Assembly (NCBI GenBank): GCA_030683155.1
Contig: JAUXMV010000073.1
Location: 1-63,223, forward strand
Source of the DNA: Bacteroidales bacterium
GTDB lineage: Bacteria > Bacteroidota > Bacteroidia > Bacteroidales > F082
Length of the DNA: 63,223 nucleotides
Direction: 5' to 3'
Translations under genes and position numbers: made by a program
The notes under the pieces: model-generated
Told to the model about the DNA's origin: nothing
What the model saw: the letters and a program-made list of their open reading frames with translations, nothing else
Database searches by the model: none
Part shown: positions 55,351 to 63,223 of the stretch, one piece after another
Layout: each line of letters opens with the position of its first letter
Position numbering within the stretch: position 1 is the stretch's first letter

Positions 55351-56475
55351 ATGAGATACTTAGATTTATTTAGCATTCTAATCATCTTTGCACTTTTAGG
55401 CGTAAACAAAGTTAGTGTTTCCCAAACTTGTGCAACTTGCCCGGGAAACACCGTTACTGGCTATCAATCATCGGCTTTTGGCCTTGGAGATACTGTCAGC
55501 GGAGATTATTCATTTGCTGCAGGAAGGAACTCCCAAATAATTAGTACTGCTCAAAATGCAAGTCACTATAGCAATGTTATAGGAAGCTGGAGTCGGATCG
55601 AAAAAGGGCCGCATTCAAACGTAATAGGAAGTTTCTCACAAGCATTGAATGACTTCTCTTTTGTTTTTGGGACCTACGCAAAAGCCAAAGGTTCATATTC
55701 ATTTGCTATTGGTTCACATGTTGAAGCGTGGTCAGGTGGGTCTTTTGTGATTGGAGGTGGAAAGATTGATGCAAAACTTGTCAATGCAATATCAAATAGC
55801 CTCATGATCGGTTTCAACAGCCAATATCCCACTTTATTTGTCAGCGAAACATCTTCCGGCAAGCAATCCGGCAAGGTTGGCATCGGCAATGTCACTGACC
55901 CGCAGGCAAAGTTGCACATTAAAGCTGATGCAAATGAAGAAGCTTCGCTGCTGATTGAGTCTGGTGCTCCTAATCAGGACATCAACATCCGAATGGGACA
56001 AAACCACCGCATCAGTGCTACCGACGAAGGCAACCTGAACTTTGAGACTTTGGAGGACAGGCATTTTGTTTTCCGGCAGGGCGACATCTATCTCGAAGAC
56101 ATACAGAGCGGCATCATCATGAAGTCGCCCAACGGCCAATGCTGGCGGGGCATAATGACCGATCAGGGGATGCTGAGTTTTACACAAAGTACTTGTCCCA
56201 ATGAGAATGCCACAGCGCTGAAGCCCATGCAGGAGCGCAGCCAGTTGCGGGTGTTTCCCAACCCAACATCCAACAGCATAACGGTAGAAACAAGTCTGAA
56301 AGGGCAGCAGGGCCGCTTATTGCTTGTTTCTTCCGATGGAAAACAGTTGAGCCCCATGCAAATTAACTCCGATAAAACAACCCTGAACCTCAACAGCTAT
56401 GCTTCCGGCACCTATCTGATTCATCTTGAAGTGAATGGACAGATTGTTGAAAGCGCTAAATTTGTAAAGCAATAA
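55351..56475 (+). CDS. T9SS-exported protein with YadA-head-like repeats (shorter paralogue)
   Basis: 374 aa from the ATG at 55351; the frame extends to a TTG at 55300 without a better signal. Signal peptide ~1-25, then one block of head-type repeats (DYSFAAGRNSQI; DFSFVFGTYAKAKGSYSFAIG), one GKVGIGNVTDPQAKLHIKAD module, the SPNGQCWRGIMTD segment and a T9SS sorting domain. 56110-56340 is nearly identical to 52731-52961 in the larger paralogue. It looks like a shortened copy sharing modules by recombination. Confidence 0.83.
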   Translation: MRYLDLFSILIIFALLGVNKVSVSQTCATCPGNTVTGYQSSAFGLGDTVSGDYSFAAGRNSQIISTAQNASHYSNVIGSWSRIEKGPHSNVIGSFSQALNDFSFVFGTYAKAKGSYSFAIGSHVEAWSGGSFVIGGGKIDAKLVNAISNSLMIGFNSQYPTLFVSETSSGKQSGKVGIGNVTDPQAKLHIKADANEEASLLIESGAPNQDINIRMGQNHRISATDEGNLNFETLEDRHFVFRQGDIYLEDIQSGIIMKSPNGQCWRGIMTDQGMLSFTQSTCPNENATALKPMQERSQLRVFPNPTSNSITVETSLKGQQGRLLLVSSDGKQLSPMQINSDKTTLNLNSYASGTYLIHLEVNGQIVESAKFVKQ

Positions 56476-56775
56476 CAAGATAATGTTTTATCTCTACTTT
56501 TGTTGTACTATGCCTCCAACTTTTCAAATTAAGGATCAATCCAATGCTGTAAGCTTTAGCTGGAATTTTTATTGTAGAGATGGCCTTGGCAACCTCTTGC
56601 AGGAACTTAGCTTTGATGCCTGTTCAGTGAAACTTGGTTTTTGTGAGCGCAGCGAAACAAAAGCCTTGGTTGAACAAATCCCGAAAGAGGCACGAAGTCG
56701 GGAGGGTTTGCCAACGGCGTAGTTACTGGTTTCTTTCAAAAAAACATCTCCTAAGGTCGGGCGTTTTTTTGAAAA
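56476..56775. other. Intergenic stretch without a convincing gene
   Basis: A 79-aa frame (56483-56722) is open but has no signal, family likeness or coding character, and part of it resembles generic intergenic repeat sequence. A possible terminator-like pair CAAAAAAAC (56737-56745) / GTTTTTTTG (56763-56771) flanks a short palindrome CCTAAGG, and may end both converging transcripts. Confidence 0.4.
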
Positions 56776-57636
56776 TCAACCAAGCTCAAAAGTTGTAATG
56801 CCAAAAATCATGTTCAGTGCTACTTCCGGCGGCTTACCGTAATACATTCTCGCACATTCAAATACATAGGTTGCATTGTATTTTTTAACAAGATTTACTG
56901 CCGCTGTGTTCGTTACCGGAATATCAAGAAAGACCTCCTCGCCGGGAGCAGCATTCAGACAGGCCTTGTAGAGTTGTTCGGCAACAAATGCATCTTCAGC
57001 AAAAAGCGGACAAATCTTATAACCCGATGTGGCTTTGCGCATGATCGCAAAACCTTGCAGTTTTCCCTCTGAAACATATTTGAACTGCCTGTTGCCGGGC
57101 ATCTGAAGCCAGGGTTTAAGAAACTGTGGCCGCGAAAATCCAAAACACATTTTGTCGAAAGCTAGAACAGCATCAAAATCATCTTTTTCGATCGATGAAA
57201 TATTTGGATCGACAGCAAAGCTTTCACCCTTTTTCATGTGTCTTTCATCTCTGAAAGCAAGTTCAAAGCCTCCTTTTCTATAAAAGGGCTGCATGGCTAC
57301 AACACCATCCATGCCAATGGAAGCTCCGGGTTTCAACCTTGAAAGAAGGTAATCTCTCCTTTGATACCAAAGCTTTCGGCCTATTCCCAAAGAACGGTAT
57401 GCTGGTTTTACGATGAAAAAGCCCATAAAACCTAAATCGCCTGTGTATGAAACGACTGAGCCACCTCCGATCATTTCTCCATTCAGAAAATAACCAAAAT
57501 AGCCATCAGGATCGGTAGCCCAGAAAGCTTCAGCGTCGTTTGGTCCCGGATTCCAGCCTTCGGATTTGGCCCAATCTACAAGGGTCTTCAAACCGTTGAG
57601 GTCTAACTTTTCAAATTTTATTGCATTAAAATCCAT
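56776..57636 (-). CDS. GNAT family N-acetyltransferase with C-terminal acetyltransferase-like domain
   Basis: 286 aa from the ATG at 57636 (a TTG at 57645 is less likely). The N-terminal GNAT domain (about 1-140) carries the acetyl-CoA loop FFIVKPAYRSLGIGRKLW and GMDGVVAMQPFYRKGGF. The second half resembles the C-terminal domain of YitH-type acetyltransferases. It follows the STAS-kinase gene by 21 bases on the same strand, so the two are likely co-transcribed. The acceptor is unknown. Confidence 0.83.
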   Translation of the reverse strand: MDFNAIKFEKLDLNGLKTLVDWAKSEGWNPGPNDAEAFWATDPDGYFGYFLNGEMIGGGSVVSYTGDLGFMGFFIVKPAYRSLGIGRKLWYQRRDYLLSRLKPGASIGMDGVVAMQPFYRKGGFELAFRDERHMKKGESFAVDPNISSIEKDDFDAVLAFDKMCFGFSRPQFLKPWLQMPGNRQFKYVSEGKLQGFAIMRKATSGYKICPLFAEDAFVAEQLYKACLNAAPGEEVFLDIPVTNTAAVNLVKKYNATYVFECARMYYGKPPEVALNMIFGITTFELG

Positions 57637-57657
57637 ACTACACAATTGTTTTCACAT

Positions 57658-59889
57658 TTATTTTTCAGGCATTGCAGCCATAACTTTTTCGCATAAAATG
57701 GAGGATACAATCATCGAAAGACGCCGTTGGGGCATTGGAATTATATAACAGGCAATCGGCAGCACCCATTCAAGCAGTGCCAGATAATAGGGAACAGGAT
57801 TGGGATCTTCGCCCACACTCTCAAAGGCATATGCCCTCATTTTCAGCGACAGTTTGGCGTTTTTTAATACTTTTTCCTGATGCCGGCCCGAATAGGTGAT
57901 TTCCGGAACAGCATTCAACTGATCTGTTTTATAAAAACCATGGATGAAATTCAGGTAATCTTCCATGTCTGCTTCATTTTCGAGGGGAGCGTTATCAACC
58001 AGAAAAATAGCTTCCAGTCTGGCAAAATCTGAAATAATTGCACGGTTTTTTGTTTCAGAAAAGTCGATGAGATACACATTCATTGTCTCGTCGAGGAGGA
58101 TGTTCTGCATATTCAGGTCGCCATGACAAATGCCGGAAAAATAGTCGAAACCCAAATCCCTGTGTCTGGCGAATTCATGCTTAAGAAACCAATACGGATT
58201 CAGTATTGGAATTTTGCTTTCCGGTATCTGAATGTATTTTTCGTCAGCCGAAACAGCAAACAATTCCCTGACTGTATCGAAAATAAATGGAAAAAACGTG
58301 AAAGTCGGGTCATGGTCTTTGAATGGATAAATGGTTTTTTTCACCGCCTGACCGTACCAGGGTTTCAGAATTTTCAGAAAAATTTTGTCGAAAAGTGGTT
58401 CCAGAAAATCCATGTCCGATTGGTGGTAGTAATGTGTCAACCATTTCAGCTGACTCGATTCGCCGCCAATACCAACAAAATTATAGCGCAACACACCCAT
58501 ATCGCCATAAAATTCGGTGCCAAGAACCATCGCACTGTTGTTGAAAATGTAGGGCAGTGCATATTGCTGACAGCGTTCAGATTCTCTTGTGATCATGGCG
58601 CGGTTGGCGATTTTGAGCACTGTGGGCCGCATTTTTCTGCCTTCCTGATCAAAGGATGTGACTTGAAAAGTCTGAGCCGAAAATCCTCCGTGAAGCGCTT
58701 TGATGACGATTCTTGCCGAGTCGGTGTAAAGTCGCCTTGTCAGAAAAGCTTTGTGCGGTTCAAAAGTCATTTCTGCAGCTGTTTCTATTTTAAGGCGCAT
58801 TGAAGAAGCTTCTGCAAAATCTTTTGACATGAATATCCACAGTTCAGGCTCTTCGATGATTTCATCCGGATTCAAAGCCTGAACACCCATGATGTTTTCG
58901 ATGGAGAGCGCTTCATTCAACAGCTCATTTAAGGTGATGTCTGCCTTATTTTTATTTAATTCACTCAAAAGAAATGTGGCGCCAATCATGCTGCATTCTC
59001 CTGAAGCTATCTTTTGCTGAAAAGCATTCAGACGGTTTGAAGTGACAATTTCATCCAGCGTTTTATTGACTAATAAAGCAACCGTAACAGATGGTAAATC
59101 AGGATTTTTGTTAAGGATAACCGACAAAAGCAGTTCTGCCTTATCAGAATGCTTTGAATTCAATACCTCCAAAGCCTTTGCCAATTGTGAAAGAGATACT
59201 TTTCCTGTCTTTTCCATGCGCAACATGCCATTTGCTTTTTCCGGAAATGAAATCGCTTGTCCGAGCAGAATGCCCGCCCTGGAAGGATCATCTGAAACCC
59301 TGAAATCAGATTCATGATCCTGGTTGCCGGGAATAAAAGCGGCACAATGCGCTGCAGTTACAAAAAGCCCTGAATGCGGACTGTTTTCAAAATGTGTTTC
59401 GGCAGGAGCGCCAAAGCCAACGGAGAAACCAAGTTCGTTGTAACCGGCAATGTCATCATCTTTCCAGATTTTCGCCTTGTAATTTTCAATGCCGGATGCT
59501 TTGAAAGTGTATTTTTCAGCATCGGAATCAAAGCTTATTGTTTCAGCGGTTTTGTCTTGTAAAGTATTCAGAAGGTTTTTTGAGGTTTCAACATTATCTT
59601 CAATGCGAAAGATGCGGTGAAGTCCGGCCATCTCGATGACCTGAAATACTTCCGGTGACAAGGAAGCGATAATCAGTTCGCCCTGTTTTGCGAGCAGCTG
59701 CTTTTTGGTTTTAAGCAAAATTCTGATCCCTGCACTCGACAAATAGGGGCATTGAGACATATCCACAATCAGGTGTTTTCCATTTTCGAGCAAAGTTTGA
59801 AGCGCCTTTTCAAAATCGTTGCTGTTATTGGCATCCAGCCGTCCGACGGGTATTGCGACGCTGCTTTTTTCATCCAATATAATATCCAT
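57658..59889 (-). CDS. STAS-domain protein fused to an APH-like kinase domain
   Basis: 743 aa. Residues 1-~105 are a STAS (anti-sigma antagonist) domain: VGRLDANNSNDFEKAL, LIVDMSQCPYLSSAGIRILL with the phosphorylatable Ser region, then IFRIEDN. A middle part (~115-370) is unassigned; its segment SGLFVTAAHCAAFIP...MLRMEKTG vaguely recalls degenerate phosphatase-like domains. The C-terminal ~370 residues include a kinase-like site of the aminoglycoside/choline phosphotransferase fold: ICHGDLNMQNILL (H589, D591, N596) and YLIDFSE (D609). A switch domain and a small-molecule or protein kinase in one chain is unusual. There is no membrane segment. The role is unknown; probably partner-switch signalling. 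Confidence 0.7.
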   Translation of the reverse strand: MDIILDEKSSVAIPVGRLDANNSNDFEKALQTLLENGKHLIVDMSQCPYLSSAGIRILLKTKKQLLAKQGELIIASLSPEVFQVIEMAGLHRIFRIEDNVETSKNLLNTLQDKTAETISFDSDAEKYTFKASGIENYKAKIWKDDDIAGYNELGFSVGFGAPAETHFENSPHSGLFVTAAHCAAFIPGNQDHESDFRVSDDPSRAGILLGQAISFPEKANGMLRMEKTGKVSLSQLAKALEVLNSKHSDKAELLLSVILNKNPDLPSVTVALLVNKTLDEIVTSNRLNAFQQKIASGECSMIGATFLLSELNKNKADITLNELLNEALSIENIMGVQALNPDEIIEEPELWIFMSKDFAEASSMRLKIETAAEMTFEPHKAFLTRRLYTDSARIVIKALHGGFSAQTFQVTSFDQEGRKMRPTVLKIANRAMITRESERCQQYALPYIFNNSAMVLGTEFYGDMGVLRYNFVGIGGESSQLKWLTHYYHQSDMDFLEPLFDKIFLKILKPWYGQAVKKTIYPFKDHDPTFTFFPFIFDTVRELFAVSADEKYIQIPESKIPILNPYWFLKHEFARHRDLGFDYFSGICHGDLNMQNILLDETMNVYLIDFSETKNRAIISDFARLEAIFLVDNAPLENEADMEDYLNFIHGFYKTDQLNAVPEITYSGRHQEKVLKNAKLSLKMRAYAFESVGEDPNPVPYYLALLEWVLPIACYIIPMPQRRLSMIVSSILCEKVMAAMPEK

Positions 59890-60133
59890 AATATCTTGTT
59901 TTCTTTGATTGACAACCTGATGATAATTTTTTTAAGACAAGCTGAATTTATTAAGATACAGAACGTCATTTATATCAGCTAAAGTAATAAAAACAATCAA
60001 TGGCAAGAAGATATTCTTCGAAGGTGTGGGGTTGGGGATAGGATTTTTGATTTATGATTTGCGAACTTTTAACTTAACAGTTGGCTATTAGCTAATTTGA
60101 GGTTGTTGGTCAAAATTGTGGCATTTAGCGACT

Positions 60134-60153
60134 AAAAGCCAAAAGCCAAAAGC
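60134..60153. repeat. Short tandem repeat AAAAGCC
   Basis: Two and six-sevenths copies of AAAAGCC lie just behind the beta-helix gene stop. The rest of the 275-base gap (59890-60164) shows nothing. Confidence 0.6.
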
Positions 60154-60164
60154 TTTCTACTTTC

Positions 60165-61772
60165 TCACATCTTCACCATCCTCTCCGTTTTCACTGTTCC
60201 GTTTTCATACTCCACTGCCAGCACATACAGGCCGGAAGTGAAGCCACTCATATCAATGCTTACCAGGCCTTCATGCCACAAAGTTGCCATTTGGCGCACG
60301 GGTGTGCCGGTTTGGTTATAAACCTTGATGCGTTTTACCTTTTCCGGGCCAAACAGTTCCACCGAAAAGGCATTGCGGAAGGGGTTTGGCGCGGCTACCA
60401 GCCTGGCGTTCACCAGCAGGTTTTCGGGCAGGCTTACCCAAACATTTTGGTTTTCGTATGCTCCCATATCAATGCGCCCACCAAAGATGCGGGGATTGCC
60501 GTGGAGGTCGAAAGGGGGAATGTTCAGGCCTGTGGTATCAGGTGTGCCGCTGTTTATGGCGGGCGAAATATCCTGAAGTGACCAGTCGTATTCCCAGCCA
60601 TTATAGTCTAAGCCATAGCCGGGAGCGGGGTTTACAAACAAGGGGTCAGCCTTTATGATGTTTTCTCCATCAATACGACTTTCCCACACCAAACAGTATT
60701 GCACATCCGGAGGTGATGAAAACCAGGTAAGGGCTTTGTCATTATCTGCAATACTATCACTGAAATTATTCCATAAAATATTGTTATAAAAATGTAATTG
60801 CCTTGAAAAACTAGTAACTCCAGGTATTCCACTATGATTATAATAATTGTTTGCTATAGTATTATTATGAGCAAAATGCTCACTCTGCAACATGCCAAAA
60901 TGTATTGTAGAGAAATTGAAATTATTTGTAAATATATTATTAACAACAGATGATTTTTTATTCAAAAGCGCAAGTGTTGTTAAGGAAATGTTGTTGAAAA
61001 AATAGGTGTTTTGTATTAAACACTGACTTTCAGGAGGACCCCATGACATTATAAATAGTGCTGCACCATTGCTAAAAACGTCATTTGTCGAAGTTTTTGA
61101 CCAGGCAATATTACGCTTAAAAACACAGTGTTCAATTTGTAAATTATAAATAAAATCGTAGTAGTAAATAGCACCGCCATAAGCCAAAACCTTATTCTGC
61201 GTGAAATCACAGTTTGTAATAATAAGGTTATGTGCTTTCCTGCAATAAATGGCACCTCCTATTGTTCGGGCAAAATTATTGTAAAAATTACAATAGTCAA
61301 ACGTAATATTCTGATAATAAGTAATTCTAAAAGCCCCTCCCTGGTTGCCTTCTAAATTATCTGATGACCCCTCTGAACCATACCAAGAACCAGGGATATT
61401 TGCCTTACCATATTCGAAAGTACAATGTTTAAAATGAGCTTCTCCGTTTGGATTATCAAGTAAATGAAAACCGCCCCAGCCGCCGTTAATAGTTGCTGTA
61501 TCCCACAAGCCGATTGTATCTGCTGCCATGAAAATGATTTTGTTGTCAAATTGTCCAATGGCAAATACATTGCCTCTTGTTTCAATTTTAGATTGATTAT
61601 GGGCAGTAACGACAGTTCCAGGGCTAATAACCAATGTTGTTTGTTCGTCAATGTAAATATCTTCAGTAATATCGATGTTGCCCGACCAAAACAGTGTGTC
61701 TGGCTGATTGCTTGCCGCAACATTAAATCCTAAAATGAGCCATAGGCTGCAGAACAATAGTATTATTTTCAT
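60165..61772 (-). CDS. T9SS-exported right-handed beta-helix protein
   Basis: 535 aa with a signal peptide (about 1-21). Residues ~45-360 contain parallel beta-helix repeats rich in Asn and small residues (FDYCNFYNNFARTIGGAIYCRKAHNLIITNCDF; GGAIYYYDFIYNLQIEHCVF). A segment with GNPRIFGGRIDMGAYENQ, the choice-of-anchor Q motif, follows, and the last ~80 residues form a T9SS sorting domain (VAAPNPFRNAF). Such proteins are often polysaccharide-binding or lyase-like, but no catalytic site was identified. A long palindrome precedes it. Confidence 0.85.
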   Translation of the reverse strand: MKIILLFCSLWLILGFNVAASNQPDTLFWSGNIDITEDIYIDEQTTLVISPGTVVTAHNQSKIETRGNVFAIGQFDNKIIFMAADTIGLWDTATINGGWGGFHLLDNPNGEAHFKHCTFEYGKANIPGSWYGSEGSSDNLEGNQGGAFRITYYQNITFDYCNFYNNFARTIGGAIYCRKAHNLIITNCDFTQNKVLAYGGAIYYYDFIYNLQIEHCVFKRNIAWSKTSTNDVFSNGAALFIMSWGPPESQCLIQNTYFFNNISLTTLALLNKKSSVVNNIFTNNFNFSTIHFGMLQSEHFAHNNTIANNYYNHSGIPGVTSFSRQLHFYNNILWNNFSDSIADNDKALTWFSSPPDVQYCLVWESRIDGENIIKADPLFVNPAPGYGLDYNGWEYDWSLQDISPAINSGTPDTTGLNIPPFDLHGNPRIFGGRIDMGAYENQNVWVSLPENLLVNARLVAAPNPFRNAFSVELFGPEKVKRIKVYNQTGTPVRQMATLWHEGLVSIDMSGFTSGLYVLAVEYENGTVKTERMVKM

Positions 61773-61788
61773 AAATGTTCAATAATGT

Positions 61789-61839
61789 GACTATATACCT
61801 CCTATATGTGCTTTAAGCGCATTTAGGAGGTGTATAGTC
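61789..61839. repeat. Long palindrome, 25-base arms
   Basis: 61789-61813 and 61815-61839 are inverse complements at 22 of 25 positions, around a single central T. The arms contain CCTCCTA and its inverse TAGGAGG. It lies in the 83-base gap between two minus-strand genes. There is no T-run, so it is not a standard terminator. It could be an attenuator, an RNA processing site or a mobile repeat. Confidence 0.75.
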
Positions 61840-61855
61840 GGGTTAAGAATAAAAT

Positions 61856-62857
61856 TTAGTCCCTGATACCGCCACCAGGAATACACTCATAAGTAGCGTA
61901 AGTTACAGAATAGCCATGATAATAGTCATAGCCCGAAACCCCATTCACTTCTCTGGGTATTCCATAACTTGTAACATCAACAGCTGCAAAAATGCCATTT
62001 GTGAGCATGCCGCCATTTGAGGATGAACTATAGAAAAGCGTTGCCCCATTCTGTAATAATTCGTTTAGGGTTATATAATCTATACAAGGTGGGTTATTAG
62101 CACCCGGGAGCCATTCATGATAAATCATGGCATTTTCAGTGCCTGGTGCAATTGTAGTTTCATTCACGCTAATAATTACTATTTTTCCATTCAAACAAGC
62201 CGGATAAGGTACATGATAAGGGTTTGGGCTATTGAACCGCCATTCAAGTTCCTCCCCTGCATCTGATTCCCATTGGTATTGACCATCACATCTACCGAGC
62301 ATATTTCCGTAATACCAGTCATCATCATCTGCAAAAGGCTGGTAAAGTCTGCCGGTTCCAAAACCTAGCCCTGTATATACAGTAATTACTGCATCGGAAG
62401 ACCTCCCGGTAAAATCAATAACCACATCACCTACCACCATATGGGCCACTTCAGTACCTGTTTGCGTCAGCAAACTGTTCAGGTGGTTTTCCATATTATC
62501 TAGCAATAAACCCAGGTCAGAAATTGCAGCCATTTGGTTTTCGTCCAAGGGCAGGGTGTAGTACATGGTATCCACTTCGAATTTCCCAAACAGACTGTCG
62601 GGATAACCGAGTGTTACATTATAAAAAGCCTCCACATACCATTCGGCGCTGTCAAGCTGCATGCTTGTGGTGCTTTTTTGGGGATTGTCAAGTGCCTGTT
62701 TAAAAGCAACCAATTTGTTGTAAGCAATTTGTGCGCTTTCGGTCATTTGAAATTGTTGTTCTGAGCCAACTTCATCTTCTTCGTTTTTCTGGCACGAAAA
62801 CAGCATAGCCAACGAGAGTATGGTCAATAAAGCTGCATATTTAATATATTTATTCAT
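61856..62857 (-). CDS. Putative lipoprotein, unknown function
   Basis: 333 aa from the ATG at 62857 (a TTG at 62863 is less likely). A lipoprotein signal with lipobox MLFSC (Cys at about residue 22 of the ATG product) is followed by an acidic spacer (QKNEEDEVGSE). The body has no motif I can name. Its last third has several Gly/Tyr-rich segments and ends CIPGGGIRD. It is upstream of the beta-helix gene, separated by the palindrome; co-transcription is possible. Confidence 0.7.
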   Translation of the reverse strand: MNKYIKYAALLTILSLAMLFSCQKNEEDEVGSEQQFQMTESAQIAYNKLVAFKQALDNPQKSTTSMQLDSAEWYVEAFYNVTLGYPDSLFGKFEVDTMYYTLPLDENQMAAISDLGLLLDNMENHLNSLLTQTGTEVAHMVVGDVVIDFTGRSSDAVITVYTGLGFGTGRLYQPFADDDDWYYGNMLGRCDGQYQWESDAGEELEWRFNSPNPYHVPYPACLNGKIVIISVNETTIAPGTENAMIYHEWLPGANNPPCIDYITLNELLQNGATLFYSSSSNGGMLTNGIFAAVDVTSYGIPREVNGVSGYDYYHGYSVTYATYECIPGGGIRD

Positions 62858-62931
62858 AATCAATTAAGTTTTAAAGTTTTTGTAAAAATTAGACTGCTTT
62901 GTTTGTTTATTCTTTTTATACAAAAACCATA

Positions 62932-63168
62932 ATGGAGGCTCCAACTTTCTGGCTGAAGTTTCAGACAAATCCCTTCGTGGCAGACACGGCACTGCTGCTT
63001 GGCTTGGCTTGGCTATATATAAAGGATTTTAAGCCATGCAAGTTAATAAAAAACGTGATACCTTCATGGCAAAACATCGAAGTGGCTAAATCTTATTTTG
63101 ATGTGCTAGGCATAGAATTGAGTAAGTCTAAAGAAGAAGAAATCCTTATCTCTGTTTCCATTATTTGA
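62932..63168 (+). CDS. Doubtful short ORF at the right edge
   Basis: 78-aa frame from the ATG at 62932, with a hydrophobic N-terminal half (ADTALLLGLAWLYI) and a charged C-terminus. No family was recognised and no clear promoter. It could be a small protein, or a fragment of a decayed gene. The last 55 bases of the window show nothing further. Confidence 0.2.
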   Translation: MEAPTFWLKFQTNPFVADTALLLGLAWLYIKDFKPCKLIKNVIPSWQNIEVAKSYFDVLGIELSKSKEEEILISVSII

Positions 63169-63223
63169 AGATATTAGTTTCTGTATTTTACTATTAACTG
63201 CTTCGGCAATAGCATTTGTTTCA

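Noticed and set aside
56483-56722. 79-aa frame after the shorter YadA-like gene
   Set aside because: It has no signal peptide, no domain and a sequence resembling intergenic repeat, so it is not called as a gene.
58123-58803. 226-aa plus-strand frame opposite the STAS-kinase gene
   Set aside because: The minus-strand gene has clear STAS and kinase motifs; this frame is its shadow.

Overview
The window looks like a chromosomal segment of a Bacteroidota bacterium, probably of the Bacteroidales/Marinilabiliales type. The grounds are several secreted proteins with type IX secretion (T9SS) C-terminal sorting domains, TonB receptor/DUF4249 pairing, a propeller-type histidine kinase, repeated matches to the Bacteroidota -7 promoter motif TAnnTTTG, a tRNA without encoded CCA, and gene orders typical of the phylum (ftsX-DUF3098-uppP-truB; coaX-OMP-TPR-lptC-CNNM-ppiD). 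No rRNA, CRISPR array or complete insertion sequence was seen.

Layout. 1-2.4 kb: end of a LytTR-like regulator and a three-gene ABC exporter of the fluoroquinolone-exporter type. 2.4-8.7 kb: a minus-strand cluster (small membrane protein, TonB receptor, AmpG/RhtX-like MFS carrier, protoporphyrinogen oxidase, ferrochelatase) that reads as a porphyrin or iron uptake and heme completion operon. 8.9-15.1 kb: POT-like transporter, a MITE-like repeat, a lipoprotein and a large T9SS-exported sialidase-type propeller protein. 15.4-22.3 kb: a minus-strand accessory or defence island with a PIN-like DUF4411/ImmA-IrrE pair, a UG/Abi-type reverse transcriptase, and a DUF4062-AlbA/ATPase pair. The RT and the DUF4062 pair are each preceded by a copy of the same 354-bp sequence. 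A tRNA-like 3' end with terminator lies between the first two modules.

22.5-31.2 kb: SLC13 carrier, one-transmembrane propeller histidine kinase, mrdA-rodA cell-elongation pair, and a small secreted protein with three YI(N/D)DIPF repeats behind a sigma54-like promoter. 31.3-45.5 kb: housekeeping genes on the minus strand (queA, truB, uppP, DUF3098, ftsX, pyk, ppiD-like, CNNM/CBS, lptC, TPR, outer-membrane protein, coaX). 45.5-46.2 kb: tRNA-Phe followed by the second MITE-like copy. 46.2-50.3 kb: M15 peptidase, DUF4249 lipoprotein and TonB receptor. 51.1-56.5 kb: a T9SS surface-protein cluster with a decayed gene, two YadA-head-like proteins sharing near-identical modules, and an LVIVD propeller. 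56.8-63.2 kb: GNAT, a STAS-kinase fusion, a T9SS beta-helix protein and a lipoprotein separated by a long palindrome, then an uncertain ORF at the edge.

The best candidates for something undescribed are the island in which unrelated effector modules follow the same leader repeat, the DUF4062-AlbA pair, the porphyrin-salvage operon, the STAS-kinase fusion and the YINDIPF repeat protein. All functions were assigned by reading the sequence; no database search was run.
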